Below, one piece after another: positions 26,875 to 31,948 of a stretch of 31,948 bases of DNA. Under the pieces are notes generated by a model. It saw only the letters and a list, made by a program, of their open reading frames with translations, was not told the DNA's origin and did no database searches. The DNA is from Chrysochromulina tobinii (Eukaryota; Haptophyta; Prymnesiales; Chrysochromulinaceae), in assembly GCA_001275005.1 (NCBI GenBank), contig JWZX01002402.1, positions 1-31,948 of the forward strand, read 5' to 3'. The number at the start of each line of letters is the position of its first letter. Within the stretch, counting starts at the first letter, position 1. Both the position numbers and the translations under genes were made by a program.

Positions 26875-29157
26875 TTAATCTGTCGGCTCCTGTCTGGGCT
26901 GCGTTCTCGGCCTTTTCGTCTTGGCGCAGCATTCGATGCAGCTTGGCGGCGGGTGCGGGTCGTGCGGCCAGAGGCGACGATGGAGATACTTCGCGGTGAA
27001 GGAGCCATCGAAGCCCGCGACGCACAGCAGCACCACCGAAGCCACGTTGAACCAGTAACCCTCCATCGGGTAGATGTCGATGCGCATACACGCATTATAA
27101 TGATGTGGCTGATCTTGGCCAGGTCCAGAGGGGTGGATATCACTCAGGGGGGCGCAGATCGGAAGGATTTGCGCGTTGAGCAGCTTCTCCGAGATGGGGC
27201 CGAAGACTTGGCCCATGAGCGGCGTGGCGATGAGCATCACCTCGACCGCCGTGTACGCCACCAGCCGGCGCGACCAGATGTACACAAGCCGTTGGGTCTC
27301 GAGGCGCATGGGGAGCAGCAGCAGCAGCAGCAGCGACACGACGCGTAGGAGTGGGCCGATGAGCACGAACACGACGAAGCAGCCAGCCATCAGGTAGTCC
27401 AGACCACCCTCTTGCGCAGTCAACCGCGGAATGGCCCACATGTTCAGAGCGCCGTCGAAGTCGATTCCCGCCGCCTGCAGCGCCATCGGCAGGCCGCCTG
27501 TGACCTTGCGGTCGAAGTTGGGCGAGAACTGCATGGACAAGAGGCATGCAAGGAGGGCCAGGCACAGCACTACATGCATCGCATGCACGAGCCACGCGCG
27601 CGTCGAGCAGCACGGCTGGTTGGTGCCGTAGCGCAAGTCGACCTTAGCCGACTTGATGCCATAGCGCAAGTCGACATGGTCGTCCGTCATCCAAGGCTCC
27701 ACGAGCAACGGCGCGTCCGAAAAGGACGACACATCCGTCTGCACGGTGAAGGTGGAGTGGCCACCGTCCGAAAGCACCCGCCGGTGGCTGGGCGGATTCT
27801 GCGGGACGTCCCGATTTGGAACGTCCCGATTTGGAACGTCCCGATTTGGAACGTCCCGATTTGGAACGTCCCGATAAGGAGTTCCGTCCAGAGAGCGGCC
27901 CAGGGCGGCCGACGGCGACGACGGCGCGGCGCGCGCTGCCTCGAGCGTGCCTGTGGGCGTGTCGTCGAGGCCGAGCGCCCCTGTGGGCGAGAGCCTCTGC
28001 ATCGTGCGCCGCAGCCTTCGCCTCTCTTCGGACACCTCGTGAAGCCGCTCGTCGCGCAGCTCCTCGAGCAACAGATCATCGAGGTGGTCCACCCAAGCCC
28101 CAGTTGAGAGGGAGAGCAGCACAGCGATGCAGAATGCGTACACGGCACCCAGGCCCTTCAAGCGCAGCATCAAGAACAGGCTCGACTCAGGAATGAGAGT
28201 CGGCGTGAGGATCCGATCGGCGACGGCTTCGATTGAGCCGCAACCCTCAATGCATTCGGCCAGGAGATCAGGGCTCGAATGGTTGAACTGCTTCGTAAAA
28301 GGGTCCATGCAGAAGGTGGTGCACGTTTTGTTCCAGTTGTGCTCCTTGAGGTTCTCCCACACGTCGACGAAGCTCATGTCGATGTGGAGATTGAAGAGGC
28401 CTATGATCACGGCCATCACGAGCACATCGGCGAGCGACCACTTGCCGAAGAAAGCGAACCAGTACAACGCGTTGCGCCGCAAGCCGGGCGAGAGGTGCGC
28501 GTAGTAGAAGATGTGAAGCAGCAGCAGCTTCAGATGCGGCCACACGAAGGAGAAGGCGAAGAGGACCATCGCTGCCGTGGCGCCCGGGTGGTCGGCAATA
28601 CATCTATCGCCTGTCCGCTTGGAGTTCCAATAGTTGCAGTTCGGGGGGTCACGATAACTGCCCGGCATCCCCCAGAGCTGCTTGAGCGAGAACCAATAGC
28701 TGAGGTGGATCACCTGCTGGTTGAAGCTGACGCCCGAACACTCGAGGAGCGAGCAGAGAGTGTCACTCTTGCTGGCCGGCGTTGTGTCGTGCCCCTCGGG
28801 GCACTCAAGAAAGGTGCCCTTGGAATAGCACGCCTTGGTTGTGAGTGCCTCCAAGGCCGCGTAGCCGGCTGAGCCCATTTGGAAGTTCGTTGCGACTGTG
28901 ATCTCGCCCGCCGTTAGCCCCTCCTTGGTTGTGTCGTGCTTCGGGCACGCGGAAACCAATCCGGTATCAGGGTCCTGCACACCGCAATCCTTGGCCTGGC
29001 CGCCCCACTGCGCATAGAAGAGGCAGAGGTGCGAAAGGAGGATGAGCAGCGAGATGAGAATCGATTGCACGAGGCCGCCTTTGGAGTACGCGAGCGAGCA
29101 CGAACGTAACTTCGGCGGCGACCTTGACGAGCACGCCCTCGAGCAACACGAGCCCAT
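26875..29157 (-). CDS. PqiA-like multi-pass membrane protein with N-terminal acylation motif
   Basis: From the ATG at 29157 (GCCATGG context; the frame runs on to a GTG at 29187) the product is 760 residues. It begins MGSCCS, a classic N-myristoylation site (Gly2, Ser6) with adjacent Cys4/Cys5 for palmitoylation. Likely transmembrane helices lie at about 29-47, 193-220, 235-256, 336-352, 523-542, 590-617, 633-655 and 700-715. The segment at 205-256 (SPGLRRNALYWFAFFGKWSLADVLVMAVIIG) resembles bacterial paraquat-inducible protein A, whose R..L..W.m.DV block it shares. A weaker second copy may lie at 605-655. A Cys-rich loop (57-145) is probably lumenal or extracellular. A large central loop (355-520) carries tandem RDVPN repeats. 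PqiA proteins partner MCE-type lipid transporters in bacteria; a role in lipid or membrane homeostasis here is inference. Confidence 0.75.
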   Translation of the reverse strand: MGSCCSRACSSRSPPKLRSCSLAYSKGGLVQSILISLLILLSHLCLFYAQWGGQAKDCGVQDPDTGLVSACPKHDTTKEGLTAGEITVATNFQMGSAGYAALEALTTKACYSKGTFLECPEGHDTTPASKSDTLCSLLECSGVSFNQQVIHLSYWFSLKQLWGMPGSYRDPPNCNYWNSKRTGDRCIADHPGATAAMVLFAFSFVWPHLKLLLLHIFYYAHLSPGLRRNALYWFAFFGKWSLADVLVMAVIIGLFNLHIDMSFVDVWENLKEHNWNKTCTTFCMDPFTKQFNHSSPDLLAECIEGCGSIEAVADRILTPTLIPESSLFLMLRLKGLGAVYAFCIAVLLSLSTGAWVDHLDDLLLEELRDERLHEVSEERRRLRRTMQRLSPTGALGLDDTPTGTLEAARAAPSSPSAALGRSLDGTPYRDVPNRDVPNRDVPNRDVPNRDVPQNPPSHRRVLSDGGHSTFTVQTDVSSFSDAPLLVEPWMTDDHVDLRYGIKSAKVDLRYGTNQPCCSTRAWLVHAMHVVLCLALLACLLSMQFSPNFDRKVTGGLPMALQAAGIDFDGALNMWAIPRLTAQEGGLDYLMAGCFVVFVLIGPLLRVVSLLLLLLLPMRLETQRLVYIWSRRLVAYTAVEVMLIATPLMGQVFGPISEKLLNAQILPICAPLSDIHPSGPGQDQPHHYNACMRIDIYPMEGYWFNVASVVLLCVAGFDGSFTAKYLHRRLWPHDPHPPPSCIECCAKTKRPRTQPRQEPTD
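27806..27880 (-). repeat. 15-bp tandem repeats encoding RDVPN in the PqiA-like protein
   Basis: Four near-perfect copies of ACGTCCCGATTTGGA (plus strand) at 27806-27865 and one degenerate copy at 27866-27880. They encode consecutive Arg-Asp-Val-Pro-Asn pentapeptides in the central cytosolic or lumenal loop. The near identity at DNA level points to recent expansion. Confidence 0.95.
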
Positions 29158-29314
29158 GGCTGCTGAAAGGAGGCCGGTCGGCGGCACCGGTCCTTACGTG
29201 CCCTTGCAAAGAGGCACAGACCGTGACTGAGCGGTGCCTCACACCTCAGTCTGTTTGACCCCCTCGGTAAAAAGACACCGGGGGGAGCCGGGACTCAGAC
29301 GGGACTCGGGGTAC

Positions 29315-29341
29315 ATGTATAGACTTCACTTGACTTGACTT
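29315..29341 (-). repeat. Dispersed 27-bp element, copy 2 (inverted)
   Basis: Reverse complement of 18284-18310 with one mismatch. It comprises AAGTC units followed by the CTATACAT tail, and it lies within 180 bases of the PqiA-like start. Confidence 0.8.
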
Positions 29342-29481
29342 AGAATGCTTTCTGACACATTCACAGCCAATTCTTCCCCACCCCCGTTGGAACACCGGGA
29401 GGGAAGCCTCTGAGATTAACCGCCCGCGTGAAAATAGCGCGCGCGCGACCCGATAGGTTTTGGCCGGCGCACCCTTTTTTC

Positions 29482-29663
29482 GGCACCGACTGCGCCGACT
29501 GCGGCCCGCGATTCCCGCCTCCTCCGCCAATATGCGCGCCGAGACGTGCAACTGGGCTTCCGACGCCAATTGCAACGACTGCGGCCCCGGCTCGGAGTTC
29601 CGCCCGGCCCCGGGCCGACGGCACGTGTACCATTGTGCATCGTCACAAGTGGAGTACTGGTAA
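29482..29663 (+). pseudogene. Frame-broken fragment with Cys-rich DCGP motifs
   Basis: One frame reads GTDCADCGPRFPPPPP. The adjacent frame reads AETCNWASDANCNDCGPGSEF and stops at a TAA (29661-29663). Together they match, in order, the Cys/Gly/Asp repeat seen in many secreted or surface proteins of algae and other protists (GTDC.DCGPR, Pro-rich linker, C..TC.yasDG.CdDGGPGsEy). The switch of frame falls in the Pro-rich linker (about 29512-29530). In addition, the acidic DDGG is NDCG here. I read it as a relic, though an unrecognised intron or a sequencing indel could also explain it. Confidence 0.55.
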
Positions 29664-29890
29664 AAGGTGAAAGCGGTTTGTACCTTGTACAGGAACCCTT
29701 CATGTGTCTGAGTGACAACTGAGTCTAGAGAACTAAAGTGTCTATTGTAAGAATCGAGAAACGACAAAAGGGGGAGGGGAAGCCCGCGGTACTGTAGCGC
29801 TCTAAACATGCGACACCCAAGACCCGCACAGAAGCCTCGCGATCTCATCAATCTTCATGTACAAACAGGAGGCTGTCGCTCTCTCACGGC

Positions 29891-31580
29891 ATGGTCCTGC
29901 TGCCGTTCATCATGCCGTGGCTGTGCACGCTCCTCGGCAACCGAGCACCCTCATACTCCATATTCGCGCGGTCAGGTGCCCTCCGTATCCGGCCGATCAC
30001 CATGGTGAATCGCCGCAGCAAGCGTCGAGAAGCTGACGATGCACCTCCGCGGCCACGTCGCGGGCTGCAGCGGCCGGCTGACGGCGTGCCTGCCGTGGCT
30101 CGCTGCCACCCTGATGCTTACGACGAGCTTTTGTGCGCAAAGGTGGCATCTTTACGAACGCTCCTGACGAGCGCGGTGCTGCCGCATCAAGCCAAACTTC
30201 CGCGGACGGAAGTCTTTGAGAGCGAACGAACGCACTTCCGTATGAGGGCAGCGTTCGCCATGTGGCAAGAGGGCCGCAACTCGACGACCCCGACCCTTCA
30301 CTACGTCATGTACAACCCCGACGACACCAACCCGCACGAGGTGCTCTCCTTCCCTATGGGCTCGCGGCTGATCAATGAGCTCATGACGCCGCTGCGCGAC
30401 GGTCTGAGCAGCAGTAAGGTGCTGCACGATAGGATCAGCCAAGTGAGCCTGCTCACGACAACGACGGACGAGGCGCTTGTGAGCATCACGTACAATAAGC
30501 CCATCGATGACGCGGCGGGGCATTGTGCGCGTGCGCCCCTCGCAAACGCCATCTGCTCATCCCAGCTGCCCCATCCTCACGCTACGTCTGATCCCACACG
30601 CTGTGCCTTACGGCGCACACTCGTGCACACGACGCTTGCAGGGACGGCAGAGGCGAAGCGACTCGCCGAATCGCTCGGTGTGCGGCTGGTCGGGCGCTCT
30701 AAGGGTGTGAAGATCGTCATCGGCGGCGAGACGGTCTCAGAGCAGCTTCACGTGCCGCACGGGCGAGGCGAGTGCCATTACATTCAGACCGAAGGGGCGT
30801 TCACACAGCCAAATGCTAAGGTGTGCGAGAAGATGCTGGGCTGGGCCTATGCCGTGACGGCGCGACTGGACGAGTGCGCGCGTGCTGCAGACTTATGCGA
30901 GCTCTACTGTGGGAACGGCTGCTTCACGATCGCCCTCGCGCCCAACTTTCGTCGCGTGCTCGCCACCGAGATGTCCAAGGTGTGATGATTGCCTCGCCAC
31001 CTTGATCGCCTCTGGTGGGCGCTGAGTGCGTGCTCGCCACCGAGATGTGTCCCAGGCCTCCGTCGAGCTAGCCGAGCTCAACCTAAAAGCGAATGCGGTC
31101 ACCAACGTCGACGTGGCACGGCTATCCGCGGAGGAGTTTGTGGAAGCCTTTAACGGCTCCAAGACATTCAAACGGCTGACGGAGAAGGGCATTCATCTCG
31201 GAGAAAGCGGCGACGCTGGCTATCGTCTCGAGACGCTCTTCGTGGACCCTCCGCGGGCGGGCTTGGATGCGACGTGCCGCGAGCTCGCTGCGGGCTTCGA
31301 GCGCGTCCTGTATGTCTCATGCAATCCCGAAACGCTTGCTCGTGATGTGGCGGAGCTCGCGCCCACGCACGAGATCACCGCGCTGGCAGCGTTCGACCAG
31401 TTCCCGTACACGCCGCATTTGGAAGCGGGCGTGCTGCTGGAGCGCCGAGCCCGAGGCTTCGACGGCGACACACGTGCCATTCGCAGTTCCAAAGGCGAGG
31501 AGGACGACGACGACGCTGCCAACAACAACGGCAACCCAGGTGTGATGCTGACGTCGCCGCCTCCGTGGGCTGTGGGGTAG
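29891..31580 (+). CDS. trmA: tRNA (uracil-54-C5)-methyltransferase, TrmA type, two exons
   Basis: Exon 1 is 29891-30979 and exon 2 is 31056-31580, giving 537 residues across a phase-0 76-bp intron. E. coli TrmA has about 366 residues; the extra length is an N-terminal extension of about 70 residues and an acidic C-terminal tail (495-537). Core motifs: DLCELYCGNGCFTIAL (SAM binding, about 334-349), RRVLATEMSK, LFVDPPRAGLD (424-434), YVSCNPETL with the catalytic Cys452, and DQFPYTPHLEAGVLLERR with the proton-abstracting Glu486. The enzyme makes 5-methyluridine (T54) in the tRNA T-loop using S-adenosylmethionine. No TRAM domain is present, as in bacterial TrmA and unlike RlmD-type relatives. The N-terminus (MVLLPFIMPWLCTLLGN, then a basic stretch) could target plastid or mitochondrion, or a later Met may be used. 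Confidence 0.93.
30980..31055 (+). other. Intron of trmA (GT-AG, 76 bp) containing a copy of the upstream exon end
   Basis: Starts GTGTGATG after AAG (Lys363) and ends GTCCCAG before GCC (Ala364). Splicing joins ...ATEMSK to ASVELAELN, matching the family. Bases 31028-31048 in the intron are identical to 30954-30974 in exon 1 (21 bp), and similarity continues weakly through the splice junctions (TCCAAGG against TCCCAGG). Confidence 0.93.
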
Positions 31581-31948
31581 GGTCTTCAAATTGAACCAAA
31601 AAGGCGGGTGGGTGGGCGCTCCGCTGCGTCGGTACTCAGTACTTCTATTGTATCTTCAGTACACGTTGGCGTGGGGCGCGGGACGGGAAGGTCGGTGCGC
31701 CGGAGCGAGACGCCGCCTCAAAACCGCTCCGCTGAGAAGATTGGACAAAGGACAAAGCGTTCGGTTCGCGGAAGATCGAACTCCTGTCTCCTCCGCGCGG
31801 GCGCCGCCCACCACGCAGGGGGCGATGCCCGCTTCTCGTGTTCGCCTCCCGTGTTCGCGGCATAGGGTGGGGGTAGCTTTTTCGGAGGGTCCGAAGCTTT
31901 TACCGTTTTACGAGAATCTCGTCAAGTGGCAACTTTTACCGCTATACG
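31581..31948. other. Downstream stretch, nothing recognised
   Basis: These 368 bases follow the trmA stop to the window end. Open frames here are short, Arg/Ser-rich and without domains. Confidence 0.5.

Larger units (their letters stand above)
29158..29890. other. Intergenic stretch with a dispersed repeat and a decayed coding fragment
   Basis: Lies between the start of the PqiA-like gene (-) and the start of the TrmA gene (+), so both promoters are expected here. The two recognisable items are listed separately. A minus-strand frame of about 200 codons (29246-29848) is open but shows no domain and overlaps the better-supported plus-strand motif. Confidence 0.55.

Noticed and set aside
27806-27880. 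CRISPR-like direct repeats
   Set aside because: Units are contiguous 15-mers without spacers and lie in a coding frame.
29246-29848. Minus-strand 200-codon gene
   Set aside because: No domain, no neighbour logic, and it overlaps a better-supported plus-strand Cys motif; kept only as a remark.
31026-31580. Separate methyltransferase-like gene of 184 codons
   Set aside because: It is exon 2 of trmA; its true first codon is 31056 after a GT-AG intron, and the SAM motif lies in exon 1.
1-31948. Bacterial or viral origin with operons
   Set aside because: Spliced genes, divergent single-gene units and eukaryote-specific families (Ariadne, DDRGK1, kinesin, PTEN) throughout; no capsid, integrase or transposase genes seen.

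Overview
The window looks like nuclear DNA of a GC-rich photosynthetic protist with a complex (secondary red) plastid, most like a haptophyte. Reasons: every recognisable gene is eukaryotic in type (PTEN, Ariadne, kinesin, DDRGK1, AP2-like). Three short GT-AG introns (76-128 bp) can be placed to the base. One plastid-type protein carries a signal peptide followed by a Phe motif of the kind used for red secondary plastids. A TTAGGG-type telomere-like patch is present. The species assignment is inference.

Layout. 1-127: C-terminus of a fatty acid hydroxylase/sterol desaturase family protein (+). 259-621: small single-pass membrane protein (+). 1680-3215: Tudor-like plus IBR/RING2-like zinc protein (+). 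3216-4510: poorly resolved, with weak candidates only. 4510-5569: DDRGK1, ER UFMylation adaptor, two exons (-). 5719-6447: probable spliced gene of unresolved structure (+). 6573-8951: Golgi-type glycosyltransferase (+). 9666-11102: AP2-like nuclear protein (-), divergent from 11168-13150, an acidic SAM-domain protein with a (GCA)24 tract (+). 13443-16232: tandem double PTEN phosphatase (-). 16475-17944: LPA1/DUF3493-like plastid protein (-). 17945-18460: telomere-like and (GTCAA)n sequence. 18461-20178: Ariadne-type RBR E3 ligase, two exons (-). 20358-24731: kinesin with a C-terminal Tudor-like domain (-), divergent from 24931-26373, an unknown membrane-anchored protein (+). 26875-29157: PqiA-like multi-pass membrane protein with an N-acylation motif (-). 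29158-29890: decayed Cys-rich fragment and a dispersed repeat. 29891-31580: TrmA-type tRNA uracil-5-methyltransferase, two exons (+).

The genes do not form one pathway. DDRGK1 (UFM1) and Ariadne (ubiquitin/NEDD8) share a protein-modification theme; PTEN belongs to phosphoinositide signalling; the kinesin to the cytoskeleton; TrmA to tRNA modification; the LPA1-like protein to photosystem assembly. The most notable items are the two-headed PTEN with patches of near-identical DNA between its halves, the TrmA intron that looks born from a tandem duplication of its own exon, the kinesin-Tudor fusion whose terminal codons and stop are tandemly repeated, the LPA1-like/SnoaL-like fusion, and a 27-bp element shared in opposite orientation between 18.3 kb and 29.3 kb. 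No RNA gene, CRISPR array, intact transposon or viral gene was seen.
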